DNA from: Anaspis maculata
Lineage: Eukaryota; Arthropoda; Insecta; Coleoptera; Scraptiidae
Direction: 5' to 3'
Assembly (NCBI GenBank): GCA_949128115.1
Contig: OX421962.1
Location: 57,577,787 to 57,641,786 of the forward strand
Length of the DNA: 64,000 nt
Below, piece by piece: positions 11,888-24,039 of the stretch. Positions within the stretch are counted from its first letter, which is position 1, and each line of letters starts with the position of its first letter. The notes below the pieces were generated by a model. That model did no database searches, was not told where the DNA came from, and saw only the letters and a program-made list of their open reading frames with translations. The position numbers were made by a program, and so were the translations under genes.

Positions 11888-13704
11888 GGTGGTTAAGCGC
11901 CAAAAAAAGCTCGAACTATGCATTTTGAGCTTAAGCAAAGCGCTTTTGGGGTTCGATTGGGGATACCCAAACCTTAATTTCAAGAGTTGGAGACATCGGT
12001 GCACTCGATGCGGAGGGGGTCTGGGGGGCCCTTGAAAGTTGAAGGTGCGAGGCTTCCAACCAAATCACCATATCACCACGTAATTCCTACTGGGAGGCCA
12101 TCAAACGACTCTAACCTGTACATTGACAACATTTGTTAGCATGTCCAAATAGTTCTTCACACTGAAAAAAATTAATTCTTACGACAGATCGGAAAAAACA
12201 GTTTTTCTCAATTCTTTATCCCCACAACGAATAAACTGCCAAGTTTGGTGTCATTTAAAAGTAAACGGCATCCTCTGATTTCATTCACCAAGTCAAAATG
12301 TTTGTGAGACCACCGTGCAAAGAATGGCACGCCAAGAAGTGATCATTTTTGAGCACCTCTTTTAACAGTAGTTTCTTGGCTGATACCAATCGATATGATT
12401 GATAATTTTGTCATGGATCAATAACTTGAACTCTTTTGTAACGGTAATGCATGTGAATGAAACTCGACACGAGCGTGGAGGCATGGAAAAAATATTTTTC
12501 TCCAGCGGTCGAATTTATTTCACGCCTACTGAGCGTTAGTTTGTTGGGCTCAGGCAGGCACAGCGTTTGGATAGGTTTGGAGACAAAATTTTCATATCTG
12601 TCTATGAAGCTGAGTAGCATAATTCTGGAAACTGATCTGAGAATCATCAAAGATTATTTTGACGGTCACTAGGTACCCCCATGGGGATTAACTGCACAGA
12701 GATCATGGCTGACGACGGAGGGCACTCAACTTTTAAAGTGTTATTTTCTTTTTTCCTCTACCAACCTTCAAGGTTGTTATCATTTTGTACGTGTAAGTTT
12801 TCTTATGTTTGGAGAAGAAATAATTTTATAAAAACAACCGTGAAAATGACTGTCAGAGTGGCAGAGAATAAGATCTTGGTCGTTGAATTCCCTCCGCCGT
12901 TAGCCATCACTTCTGCAGTTAACTCCTATGTGGGTACTGACCGGCAAAACAATCATTGATGATTCATAAATCTATTTCCAGAATTAAACTGCTCAAATTT
13001 TTAGATAGATATGAAAATTTTGCTTCCAAAGCTATCCAAACGCTCCCTACCTGAGCCCTGTGAACTGAAGCTCAGTAGGCCTGAAAAAAATTCGAGCGCT
13101 GGAGAAAAATTTTTCCCAGGCCTTCACGCTCGTGTCGAGTTTCATGCACATACATTACCGTTACCAAAGAGTTCAAGTTATTGATCCATGACCAAATTAT
13201 CAATCATATCGATTGGTAACAACCAAGAAACTACTGTTGAATGAGGAGCTTGGAAATGCTCACTTCTTGGCGTGCCATTCTTTGCACGGTGGTCTCACAA
13301 ACATTTTGACTCGGTGAATGGAATCAGAGGATGCCGTTTACTCCAAAATGACACCACACTTGGCAGTTTATTCGTTGTGGGGATGAAGAATTGAGAAAAA
13401 CTGTTTTTTCCGATCTGTCATAAGAATTAATTTTTTTCAGTGTGAAGAACTATTTGGACATGGTAACAAATGTTGTCAATGTACAGGTTAGAGTCGTTTG
13501 ATGGCCTCCCAGTAGGAATTACGTGGTGATATGGTGATTTGGTGGGAAGCCTCGCACCTTCAACTTTCAAGGGCCCCCCAGACCCCCTCCGCATCGAGTG
13601 CACCGATGTCTCCAACTCTTGAAATTAAAGTTGAGGGACCCTCAATCAAACCCCAAAAGCGCATTGCTTAAGCTCAAAATGCATAGTTAGAACGCTTAAC
13701 CACC
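11888..13704. mobile_element. Large foldback element, arms about 770 bp
   Basis: Begins GGTGGTTAAGCG and ends CGCTTAACCACC. Left arm (11888 to about 12665) and right arm (about 12940-13704) are near-identical inverted copies over their whole length, around a loop of about 275 bases. Shared landmarks include CATCGGTGCACTCGATGCGG and GGCACGCCAAGAAGTG. No transposase. The element would form a long hairpin when transcribed within the Chip pre-mRNA. Confidence 0.88.
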
Positions 13705-13964
13705 GGACTAAATAACAGTGCTGAAGTTCACTTTTTAGAATCGTTACTATGCCAGTATGCCGTAACTTTTGAACCGATCGATCCACCAATTTTACCCAAA
13801 TGTTACACAGACAGTGTGTAACACTTGCCTATAAATTGATAGAGATTATTTTCTTTGAAACAGCACAGTTGTAGTGTAGATACTGGAGGGAAGGGGCTGT
13901 TCATCTGTCAAAATTGTCTGTGACAGACGACAGTTGGAAAGTGAGTGATTCCTCACAGGTTGGA

Positions 13965-13999
13965 AAATAATGTCACTTTCATTAAAAGTGACATTATTT
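13965..13999. repeat. Perfect 15-bp hairpin
   Basis: AAATAATGTCACTTT and its exact inverse are separated by five bases (CATTA). Confidence 0.7.
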
Positions 14000-14187
14000 G
14001 AAAGAAAGTGACGTATGAAGACAGGTGATCTGATCTAAACAGCTGTCGCGGAGCGCGGAGTGTTGATGGATGCGTTGTTTGAAAAGGTTGCCTATGCCTA
14101 CCTGAGAAAAACGTTTGACGCGAAAAATTTTAAATAAAGCTAATTATTTGCATTTAAACTCGATCATTGTGAATAAAGTCCTATACA

Positions 14188-14299
14188 TACCACGGAGTAA
14201 AGCGTCATTACAGCCTACGGGATTCTATCTCACCTCGGCTAGCCTCGGTGCTATATTGAATCCCTTGGCTGTAATGAGACGCTTTCCACCTCGGTATGT
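14188..14299. repeat. Small palindromic repeat with dispersed tail
   Basis: Inverted arms include GCGTCATTACAGCC and GGCTGTAATGAGACGC. The following sequence (14326-14378, ATGAGTAAGAAGCAATCATT and GCTTGTTGAATAATATA) recurs at 29820-29877, next to another short hairpin-like stretch (29740-29815). Confidence 0.6.
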
Positions 14300-16817
14300 A
14301 ATATACTATTGCCCATCCCTACTCATGAGTAAGAAGCAATCATTACACCCGCTTGTTGAATAATATACATACTATTATATTTCAATAACACTTCAAAATA
14401 TCCAACGCCTGGGATCAAACACCTAAAATGTTACGTGTTTGATCAATTTCAGCTGACCAGACCACATTCGATGACACAGTCAACGTTACCAATATCATCC
14501 AGATATTCCGATCATCTGACAGATTTAACATAAAATCTTTACCATCAGCACAAATCAAAATCGCGGCAAAACTCTGCCAATTTCTTCAGTGTTCGAGTGT
14601 TCTTAATTTATATTTCTCCGTGGGGTTCGCTTACATGCAAACAAACATAGCACACCCGCGATTCGCTTTGTTATTCCAAATGGACGGACGATGATGCAAA
14701 TTGCGCGTTTAAGACTATTACCCGCTAAATTTAGTATGCAACACGTTTTCAACATATAAACAGAGTTCGCGCCACCATGCCATCCGACATCTATTATCTA
14801 TAATATGGTAAAAGAGAACCATTAATTGACACCTCATGCAAACATGAGTAAAAACAATGCTCCTTATGACCGACGTAAATCTACAGAAAACATTTTGTCA
14901 GTAACGTCTGGTTGGTTATATATCACCTACATAATATAACAATGAAACAGTCATAATCGATGTGCATACGTTTATTTTTGAAAGCAAGACAATAAACGGC
15001 CCCGATAAGACCACGTGTGGTCCGGCCATCCATGTGCGCACACGGGAAGATTACATGCGCGTTCTATTTTAAAATGCCAATTCCAAATTTATAAACATAT
15101 CCTGGTGGGAGTAATGCCCGAAAATACACTTTACAACATAACTATGGTTTTGGAAGGAGAACAAGCAATATTAAACACGCACCATGAGGTATGCCATTTA
15201 TCGAAGCACGTGCGCTTCGGTTTTCTCCAAAAGAGGAGCATTTTTTGGCGAAAAAAGAATATAGAATTTGCGTTCGAAATTCATAATTCAAAGTCAAACG
15301 ATTAGTATCAGAAAATAGGATCAGAAAGGTATAGCCTAACATGAAAGGGAATCGTTTTGACAAGAGGGCTACAACTGTAGTTTAGTTACCCATTAAGTTC
15401 TGCCCCTCTCAATAACAACTGCATAAGGAAAATGGTAATAATAGCCCAGGAAAAACGGGTTTTCACCCAGAATAAATTAGGAAAAATCTGAAAATTTGGG
15501 GATCCCTTCAAAATTTGATACAACATACTTAACAACATACTTAAAGTCCCCATCTGTCCGAGGCTTGAAATTTTTTCTGTGGGAGGTCGAAGGTACAAGA
15601 AGTTACCATTCTTGAATTAGTTGCTTCCTTCATAGTTTTTTTAATTGGGCCTTCTGTTTTCAAGGTCGAGGAACACAATGCAATAAGTTCCCAGAAAGTG
15701 AAATGCACCAGTGGCGTACCAGACGACTGCGAAGGGGCCGATGTCCGGGGGCCGATGTCCGATTTTTTACGAAGTCGTATGGTACACCGTGACTAAAACT
15801 TTTTTTGTCATGTTTGCTATCATTTCTAACTGAATCGCACTCTGATTCCAAAAAAGCATAAAATTCTGATAAAGACGTCTTTGAACCGATTTTATGAAAA
15901 ATAACATGATTTTTTTTACCCTCAAATTCGATGTTCTGTAGCTCTAGTTCTATCAGTGTCCGCTGTATTCCTAACTATGATTTTCATTAAGACAGTTAGT
16001 TTGGTCTATTTCACACACAAATATCATTTTCCGATTCCTTTTCCCGTTTTTACAGAGTCACGGAGTTATTTTGTTTCTTGAGATGTATCATGTCAAAGCT
16101 TGACTTGATAAACGTGTTATTTCACAGGAAAAAAATTAGGCTACGATCGGAATGGAGCTTTTATTTGGTACTTTATTCATTTCAAGTCATGAAAATAGTT
16201 TTCTCTATAAAAAAAATGGAAAATGGGTTTAATCAAAATTTTGCATTTCTCTCCTGACCTATTAAGAAAGAAGGATAAGATTAGTGGGAAATGAGAAAGT
16301 GGGATACCTCATGACACAAAGAATTGGTTTTCACGACAATCTGTGGAGTGTATGGACTGTTAATTGTATGATCACAGATGTATGTTGATGATAATGCATT
16401 TCTCTCGGTATTTGTGATAATGTGAATCGTTCAGCAGTGGTCGAAGATGTAGATAGTAGTTTCGTAAGACCAATGTCATAAACGATGCCATTACAGAAGT
16501 CGCTTCAAATACATGAAGAAGTGAAACAAAGAAGACTTTAATGTAATGTATAAGAGTTGGAGCATAAAGTTTCGACCTTCAGTCTAGCTCTGATTTTCTG
16601 CTTCTTGATAACAGAAAACCATAGACAAAACATTTATAATATATCAAATGAAATGGTTAGAAAAGTTTAATCGAGTTACTCTAGCGTTGGTGTTTGACCT
16701 CGAGTGACGTTAAGTGAATGAAAATAAATAACTGGAGTGGATTTAAAAAACGCACCGGTGCAGTCCGAATGCATGATTGTGACAGCCAGCGCTGGCCGCG
16801 TTGTCCGCTGCTCTCAC

Positions 16818-17020
16818 CTGTAGTATGGATTTCCGAATGGTGAACAGTAGAAGGGATCGTTGTGCAGATGGGGTACCATGGGACACATGGGCAACGGTCC
16901 CATGCGGGGGTGCTGCTGGTGCTGGTGGTGGGAGCCTCCTGGGGCGGCTCCCACCAAACTCTGCGCTCCGTTACAAATCGTGCTGCTGCTGACGACGGGA
17001 CTATCAGTTCGCACGGGCAT
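16818..17020 (-). CDS. Chi: Chip/LDB proximal first coding exon (LDB2-like N-terminus)
   Basis: Proposed first coding exon of the short isoform. The chosen ATG (17018-17020, MPVRTD) is the first ATG in a frame that runs 67 codons to a good donor, TACTACAG/GTGAGAG. The N-terminal half is low complexity (Ser, Gly, a His/Gln run around residues 31-37), then Pro/Met-rich, then NDPFYCSPFGNPYYR. That last motif matches the start of vertebrate LDB2, where a DPFY-SPFG-FYR motif leads straight into RRHTPY. The exon leaves two bases (AG), which fit the phase of exon 2 about 14.6 kb downstream. An internal ATG in a better context (CGCATGG, residue 40) could also be used. The phase fit and motif make this a strong call; only the exact start is uncertain. 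Confidence 0.88.
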
Positions 17021-17545
17021 AGATGCGGAGGTGGAGGTGGCGGTGGTGGAGGAGGACCGCACAAACACGCGCACATGTAAAATATATTGCACACGCACAC
17101 CGTACTATGTGCTCTTATCGCCGGCGTTCCTCCAGAGCTGCAGCACCTCCCCAAAACCGCAAAAAAAGACTTTTGTTTTATTCTGTTTCTTCGTCGTTGC
17201 CAGTCTTTCGCTGAAGTCTTCTCCCCCACACCTTCGAGAGTCTTCTTCTAGCGAGGGGCTCAAGCTTCTGCTACTAAATCGAATGTGTCAACCGATGCTT
17301 CCACGTAAACTATCCTTACGTATAGAGCGCGCGAGTGCGTAGAAACGAACGACCCGCGTAGCTGAAACCAAAGCGGTATGGAAGCAAAAGCCGTTGCTGC
17401 TGCTGCTGCTGCTACTTTTCCATCGAACCTGTTCCTCCTCCTTGAGGAATGCACGGTTTTTGAATTTGTACTCTTCTCTCAAAGACTAGCGAAATGACCT
17501 TTGACCTCGCGAATTTTGCCTGTTTGGCAATAAAAACTGAAAAAG
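17021..17545 (-). promoter_or_regulatory. Proximal Chip leader and promoter region
   Basis: GC-rich stretch directly upstream of the proximal exon in an otherwise AT-rich intron. It contains a purine-rich GGAGGTGG run (17025-17053, giving CCACC repeats on the sense strand), a CTG/CAG run (about 17391-17414) and, further up, an A/T-rich initiator-like TTTTTCAGTTTTT near 17540. This is the expected setting for a leader and transcription start. No clear TATA box is seen and the exact start site cannot be fixed from sequence. Confidence 0.55.
17495..17507 (-). promoter_or_regulatory. Perfect DR1 nuclear-receptor element
   Basis: The forward strand reads TGACCTTTGACCT, so the sense strand of Chip has AGGTCA-A-AGGTCA, two perfect half-sites spaced by one base. 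DR1 elements bind RXR/USP-, HNF4- and seven-up/COUP-type receptors. It lies about 475 bases upstream of the proposed proximal ATG, a plausible promoter position. Binding in this organism is inferred. Confidence 0.55.
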
Positions 17546-19412
17546 CAAATGGGTATGCCAGTAACGATAATGCGACAAAGACTCAATTTGACAATGACTA
17601 ACAGCTTTAACTCTTCTGATAAAAAGAAAACTGTGTCAAAATGTTCCACGGTACAACCTACAGAGAGCCATCGTACATGGAGGCAAATTCACGAATCGAT
17701 ATTTTTATTGACGTTCGTGAAAGCACTCGAACTTCATTACCGGTATTGGTGGACGGATGATGGTGCCACACAAAACCGGGTTAGGTAAACTTAGGAAATA
17801 TGTACCTGACAGCTTATGGAATCAACAAGTCTCCAAGAGAAAAGTTTAAAAATAAATACTGGTCACCTTTGGTTCTAAAAAAAATAAGTTCATTTGAGGA
17901 CAAAACAAGTTTCGCTCACTCGAACTGTTGAGAAGAGTCAACAATATTAACATAATATGTATTACGTAACGTTTTTTTGGCAAGCGAAATTTTGTCAAAA
18001 ACAATGTCACCGTGTTTCCCTCACCATCGTTCAGTTTCAGCTCCATTATTATTATTATTGATTAGTGATTAGAAGAAAAATTCCTGCGTCAAGGTATTTA
18101 TGGCAGATGAGAGATCGATGAGGTGCTCATTTGGGTTATGGCGTGGACGAACGAATTTATTGTCATGGGACACACTGTCAATAAAGAGAAACTGTAAACA
18201 TTACCCGCACGAGTTGATAAGTAATCGATAGAAAATGAATTAATGACAATTTCGGCGCTTTTAACTGTCACGATCACAAACACCATAAATGTAGAACAAC
18301 CCGAAGCAAAAAATAAATAAAACAAATCAGTCCATAGTCTTGCTCAGAAGATTGGATTTTACTTGAAAAAAAAATGCAACGAGCGTTCAAATGAACTTGA
18401 CGTCTAAGTAGGCAAGCTAGTATAGTCTTGAAGTTTGAAATTAGTTTTCATTGAAAAAAAAAGTAACAAACCACTGTCACCAGCTAGAAAATAAGAGTCT
18501 ACACTCTATATGAGACAAGGGCAGGCTCCAAATTTCATGACAATGATATCCCTGATAAGAGATTTGAGATGTTAAAAGTTAAAATCCGCTAATAAGTACC
18601 AGGTATGGTGGCGACTGGCGAGCACATAAATGGAAACACTTGTCGAATGTGTGTGTGTGTTTTTTTTTTAATTCAAATTACGACCTACAAATATGATTTA
18701 AGGTGATAACTTTCTGTTAAAATTTTAAGGAAACATATTTCCTGGGTTCCACCAAAAAAATAATACGCAAAACGATGATACAAGATTAAATGGATTTCAA
18801 TCTGGCCAACCCTAGTAGGTTGACCATGGAAAATGCATAAAATCTTTAGCTAATCAATCATTGGATCATTCTCATTTGTGAAACCAAAATTTCTATTATT
18901 TACCAACAAGTACTGACCAAAAGAAATTTCACTAATCTCGTATTATATTAATTGAGCGTTGGTGCAACCCAGGGATTATTAGGAACTGTAGAAGCAAGTA
19001 GTTTCCTTGAATCACATTCACGAAATGTGCAATTTATATCCCAAAATTGACAGTTTTGAAAAGTGTTCCATACTGTTCAAATTGTAAATTTAATTATGAT
19101 ACACCACACTCAACTGAACTTCGCCCTGAAAATTCATGTTTCTTATTTCTATTTCTGAATTTTGTTACTTTTCTTCACTATGATGCATGAATTTATGAGA
19201 AATATTCGATGAAAAAAACCAATATTAATAATAATATATGCGCTCGCGTCTTTACATGGAGATGTACTTACAAATTTATTGTTAAAAATTGTTTATGGTT
19301 AACAGATCCCTTTAAAGGAGACCACAACACAAAAATCGAGTCAATATTTTATTTGAGTAACTTATGGGGAAGGTAGTTTAAGAATATACGGAACCAATCT
19401 GTTTTCTTTCTA

Positions 19413-20671
19413 CAGGGTGGTCCAGGTTTTAGTCGACAAACTTTGCAGGCTGATAGAGAATGAAAAAAGAAGTCGACTCACCCCAAAAAGTACATATCTA
19501 AAATGTATATAAAAAAAGTTACAGGCCTTCAAAGTTGCATGAAAAAATTGTTTTTTTCTTTATAACTTTTGAACAGCTTGACCGATTTCGCTCAAATTTT
19601 GCACATATGGTAAACAAACACGTCCACAGTGATTTCTTGGAGAAAATTCTGTCAGAATGACGCAGTGCCGTAGAAATGGGGGGGTACTTACCCTCTTACC
19701 CCCGTACTTTCTACGTCACTGGATATTTTGGAGAACCGTTGAAAATATTGAATTCGGCGTTCAATTCTGAAGAGAAAATTGACGTGTCATTGCTACATTT
19801 GAAGCAGCGGTTTCGGAGATATTTGAGTTTCAAGGTTCAAGAACACCGAATTCCGCAAATGTTTCAAAATTGGAGCAAGCTTTGATCCATTCACTTTCAA
19901 CTTTTTTTTAATGCAAAGTTTGTTGATCCATAATTTAGCTCATAAGACATTGAAAATTAGCCGTGGAAATTCATAATTTCAGTATCAATTGAATATTCAA
20001 TAGGTACTATATCCACTTAGTTACTCATAGTTGGGAAGTTTAGCAAGAACAAGAACCAAGGGCCCTTTGTTTTTTTATTGGTCATGTTACTGAAATTACG
20101 AGTGAAATTATGGATTTTCACAACCAATTTTCAATTTCTCATGAGCCAAATTATGTATCAACAAACTTTGCATCGAAAGAAAAGTTGAAAGTGGATAGAT
20201 CAAAGCTTGCTCGAATTTTGGAACATTTGCGGAATTCGGTGTTTTTGAACCTTTAAACTCTAATATCTCCGAAACCGCTGCTCCAAATGTAGCAATGATA
20301 CGCCAATTTTCTCTTCAAAATTGAACGCCAAATTCAATACTTTCAACGGTTTTCCAAAATATCCAGTGGCGTAGAGAGTAGGGAAGTAAGAGGGTAAGTA
20401 CCTCCTCATTTCTACTGCACTGCGTCATTCTGACAGAATTTTTTTCAAGAAATCACTGGGGACGTGTTTGTTAACCATATGTGCAAAATTTGAGCGAAAT
20501 CGGTTAAGCTGTTCAAAAGTTATAAAGAAAAAAACAATTTTTTTATGCAACTTTGAACGCCTGTAACTTTTTTAATATGCATTTTAGATATGTATTTTTG
20601 AGGTGAGTCGACTTCTTTTTCTATCCTCTATCAGCCTGCAAAGTTTGTCGACTAAAACCTGAACCACCCTG
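19413..20671. mobile_element. Palindromic Tc1/mariner-type element (about 600-bp arms)
   Basis: Begins CAGGGTGGTCCAGGTTTTAG and ends with the inverse (AAACCTGAACCACCCTG), flanked by TA (19411-19412 and 20672-20673). Almost the entire 1259 bp is inverted repeat, both halves sharing GTCGACAAACTTTGCAGGC and CGAAATCGG words. A 300-bp half copy lies at 34136-34436. Confidence 0.88.
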
Positions 20672-20688
20672 TATACGAGTCCGATCAG

Positions 20689-21745
20689 CCGATAAAACGT
20701 TTTGAAAATATTATTGTGACGTCACTTGGGAGGATGTTTTCACCTCCGATTTTCACCTATCACGTTCCCATGGTCTTGTTATTGCTGTTGCCGTTTTGAC
20801 AAACGTCATTGTCTTCAAAAAATCAGTAATAATATGCGATATTCAAAGGCACGACTTGCGCTGTAGGTTCGCAAAGCTAGGGGATGGAACTCATGCGTCT
20901 GCGCGAGCTAGGAAAAGTCAAAACCTGCAGATTTTCAGCCATCGATTTAACAAAGGAAAATAGATGACAAGAAACTCCTGATTTCCATGCTAGATTATGC
21001 GGAATGATGTTGTCCATGTGCATTGCGGTCGAAATAATTATTTCCGCGCGTATAGTGCTCCGAAAAGAACGAAAAAGCAGTTTTCAGTGTATAACTGGTT
21101 GCCTAGGAGGTGATGGTTTTTGAGAACACACATAAAATGGAACTGTAATGTTCTTTTCGTACGGTTTTTGCAGCCAGGCACTCAACAAACTGCCTGTCAT
21201 TTTTGAAAAAAAAAAACAGAAAACACAAAACCTCTGATATATTATACATATAACCCGGTAAAATTTTAGTTACCATTTGTTTACATGCAGTTTAATGCCA
21301 TTGACAGACAAGACGGCAACCGTAAGGCAGAGAAGAATACTAGAAGTAGGGCGGTATTTTCAAAAACACACCAACTGATGAACACGTCACCATATTTTCG
21401 CTCCTTGTGTATCTAAGACTGATCCATCATTGCTGGTCTTAGACACAATGAAAGATCAAGAAACACTCTTTTTTCCATAGCTTATTTGGAAGTTTCATTT
21501 CCAGCCGTTTCAATAATATACAATGTGGAAATTACGCTTTTTACATGTGTTAGCATACGGCACTATTCTCAAATCCCCTAGCATAGTTGCGCCAGCGCAG
21601 AAATGGCACTGAATTTCGCCTATTATGGCAGGCTTGAAACCGTCGTCGTCGTCTCATCGGCAACGGAATCAGGTACAGGTATGCCCGTGAGTAGCTATAG
21701 GTAGCCTGTGAAAATTTGCCCCTATGACGTCACTGTCGTTCATGA
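20689..21745. repeat. Dispersed repeat, copy shared with 47.8-48.1 kb
   Basis: The first 140 bases (GAGTCCGATCAGCCGATAAA ... CAAACGTCATTGTCTTCAAA) and the last 110 (GGCTTGAAACCGTCGTC ... TGACGTCACTGTCGTTC) match 47828-47985 and 47998-48110. About 800 bases between them are present only here, so one copy has an insertion or the other a deletion. TGACGTCA palindromes occur near both ends. Confidence 0.7.
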
Positions 21746-22401
21746 ACTTATCTATGCATATGCTCAAAGTTCATAAATTTGAATTTGGAAAAGCCTCAAG
21801 AATAATGGAGCGAAAACCCCTTGGCGTGATGAGCCAAAAAAGAACAAAAACATATATCATGATTTTTTATTATTATCGTTACAAACACTGAATTGTGACT
21901 TGTGGCAAACATTGGAAAAAAGTGATCCATTTTGTATTTCTGTTGTGAATCCTCTAGGGAGCTTGTGATCATCAAAAAACTGAAATTGACCACCAGCATC
22001 AAGTTCAGGAGGTCGAAACTCCCATCATCAGAGTAACATAGTCTTCCTTGTAGCGATAGGATAAATGGTGGAGGCTTTTAGCTTCCACACTAGTCAGACT
22101 TTCGATGCTACGAACTTTCGAAGCTACAAGCCTGAATCCGGCTAACTAGGTATTTCTGAAGAAGTTTTTCACCCTTTCCAATGTCGAAAAAAATCCCCAG
22201 AGTAGTTTGTTGCAGGCACTCGGATACATTACATCCCTCAATTAATCGACAGTGGTGAGACAGTGGTGAGCATATCCGTGTTGAATTCAAGCCAAGTCTG
22301 CAATCGTGGTACCTACCTAATGATTTTTTTTTTTTGAACGTTTTCAGTCAAAGGAGGGCGCCCGCCCTTTCGATCCAGAAGTCATGAAAATTTGCAATTT
22401 T

Positions 22402-22560
22402 TTAGCGCATTTTCCATCTTGATGAAAATCGCTATTGCAGCCGCTTTGTCCGTCCGTCCGTCCGTTCCTCGAACTCCTCGCAAACTAGACGCCCTAGCTT
22501 TCTGATTTTTTCGCTGTTACATAGCTGCCACCCTCAAAGCGTGGCTAGGCTATATTGAAT
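22402..22560 (-). mobile_element. GTCC-array/hairpin terminal module, fragment
   Basis: Read on the minus strand, it ends GATGGAAAATGCGCTAA preceded by GATTTTCATC (a near-perfect hairpin), with a (GGAC)n run upstream. The same terminus is found at 25667, 29494 and 46868 with different bodies. Confidence 0.65.
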
Positions 22561-22589
22561 GTCAATTAAATTTCAATTAAATTTGAAAT

Positions 22590-22737
22590 TACAACACAAA
22601 AACCATTTTTAAAACTCAACTTTGAAAGCCTTTATCTCCGTTATAATTATTTATAATGCGTTTCCGATATACATTTCTTACTTATTTTTTGATGCTCTAC
22701 CATCTCCCAAAATATTGACAAAAAGTGTAACACTCTG
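22590..22737. repeat. Half MITE related to 59928-60545
   Basis: Shares GATGCTCTACCATCTCC-AAAATATTGACAAAAA with 60510-60545 and ends in ACACTCTG next to TA. Confidence 0.55.
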
Positions 22738-23627
22738 TATTTTGAGGCAAAAGAAAATTTGATGAACATATCCGAAAAACATCCAAAAACTACGGGAAAC
22801 ATTGTCAAGAATTAGTTTTTTGATTTTTCAGAATATCTCAAAGGGGAAACGATTAGTAAAGGGCGTCCAATCTCGCTTGAGCACCTGTACCTATGTGTAC
22901 AAAATACGCGATAATGTACTATTTCTGTATAAAAAAATCATCCAAACTTCGATCCAGTCTATTTTTAAAACTACCAAATTTTAAAAACGCAGTTTTCAAG
23001 CAAATTAGGTACATATTAATATTAACGGTTTTTAATGATAGGTTTTTAACGCGCGACATTTAAACACATCAACAATAAATCACCCGGTGAATAAAATTAA
23101 TTGATCAAGAATAGTAATGGAGAGCTGAACCTGTTCCGGGTTAAGCTGGATAATAATATAAACCTCTTATGTCAATGTCAAGGTCGCAGACTACACACAA
23201 CTTTAGACGGAACTATCTTGGGAAAGCTTTTTGATGCTAGCAAAAAGTTTCGCGTCAACAACAGTTGCTGGAAGACAAGAGGACGTCACTTCAAACTTGT
23301 GCAAATACCTACAATGTGATGTAGGGCGATCATGACGTACAAAGTATTATTCATTTATTGATGTACTTCTGGTAGAAAACAGGTGAATTTTGACCCAATG
23401 ATGTCCCGAGCATAAAAACGAGCTTTTATCGTTATACAAAGCATGCCAGCTCTTTATTATTGTTGATACGAACTGCGTGTCTTTTGTTTTCGCATCACTG
23501 TGATATGACAGTGGTGGGTGTGAGAACTTAATTTGAAATAGAGTTTGCGTCCAGTAAACAAGTAACCACCACAGGGTTGTGTCTAAATCTGAAAATTAAT
23601 CGTGAACAGCTACTTGCAGTGAGGTTT

Positions 23628-23730
23628 AGCGCAGCAGTTAACGACAGCGTAATTATATTGCACATCTGCGGTGCCATTGGGTAACCAGTGGCAGATCTCG
23701 TAATTAAAACTACCCGCCACTGGTTGAATC
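23628..23730. other. tRNA-like A/B-box pair with a hairpin
   Basis: TTAGCGCAGCAG (A-box-like, about 23627) and GGTTGAATCC (B-box-like but one base short, about 23722) lie about 90 bases apart. A perfect 10-bp hairpin (AACCAGTGGC, 23683-23692; GCCACTGGTT, 23716-23725) overlaps. It may be a decayed tRNA-derived element; no cloverleaf can be drawn. Confidence 0.2.
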
Positions 23731-24039
23731 CACAGTGATTCGAGTACTTCGTGGCCGTTTATGGTATACCTTTCACACACGGTCCGTTGTTCAAACGTTC
23801 AAAACCAAACCTAATTTCAAGCTTATTAGCGCTCATCTCTGCAGAAGTTCAGTGCATGAAGAAGAGCGCTCTCAAACGTCACATGGAGATGAAGTGACAT
23901 CTCTTGTAGTTCTCTTTTAGTATGAGTACATGTGCGGAATGTTGTTCTTTGAAATGACTATAGATAGTAAAATGTGTTCTAATATTGCAGAACCAAACGG
24001 ACTGATAATACCTCGCGAAGCGATTGAGAATAATGCCTT

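Larger units (their letters stand above)
2233..16817 (-). other. Chip intron 1 (proximal isoform)
   Basis: A 14.6 kb intron between exon 2 and the proximal first exon, filled mainly by the hAT, piggyBac-like, MITE and foldback elements listed separately. Stretches with nothing recognised: 2233-2475, 5063-5590, 7841-8340, 9500-10450, 14400-15950 and 15950-16800. The 8340-8930 stretch is more GC-rich than its surroundings. It contains a 126-codon open frame (8351-8731) and one isolated tRNA B-box-like word, but no recognisable product. A related GAGAGAGAAAGAGCGAGAA-containing sequence occurs at 10500-10690 and again at 45660-45790. Confidence 0.65.

Noticed and set aside
16681..17229. 182-codon minus-strand frame with a poly-Pro run
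   Set aside because: It is a different frame over the proximal Chip exon; the conserved DPFY-SPFG-YYR motif and phase-correct donor belong to the overlapping frame.
17549..17788. Plus-strand frame ending WWTDDGATQNRVR, resembling a transposase DDE segment
   Set aside because: Only a short DDGAT-like word; no ARSPDL-type motif, inverted ends or target duplication nearby.
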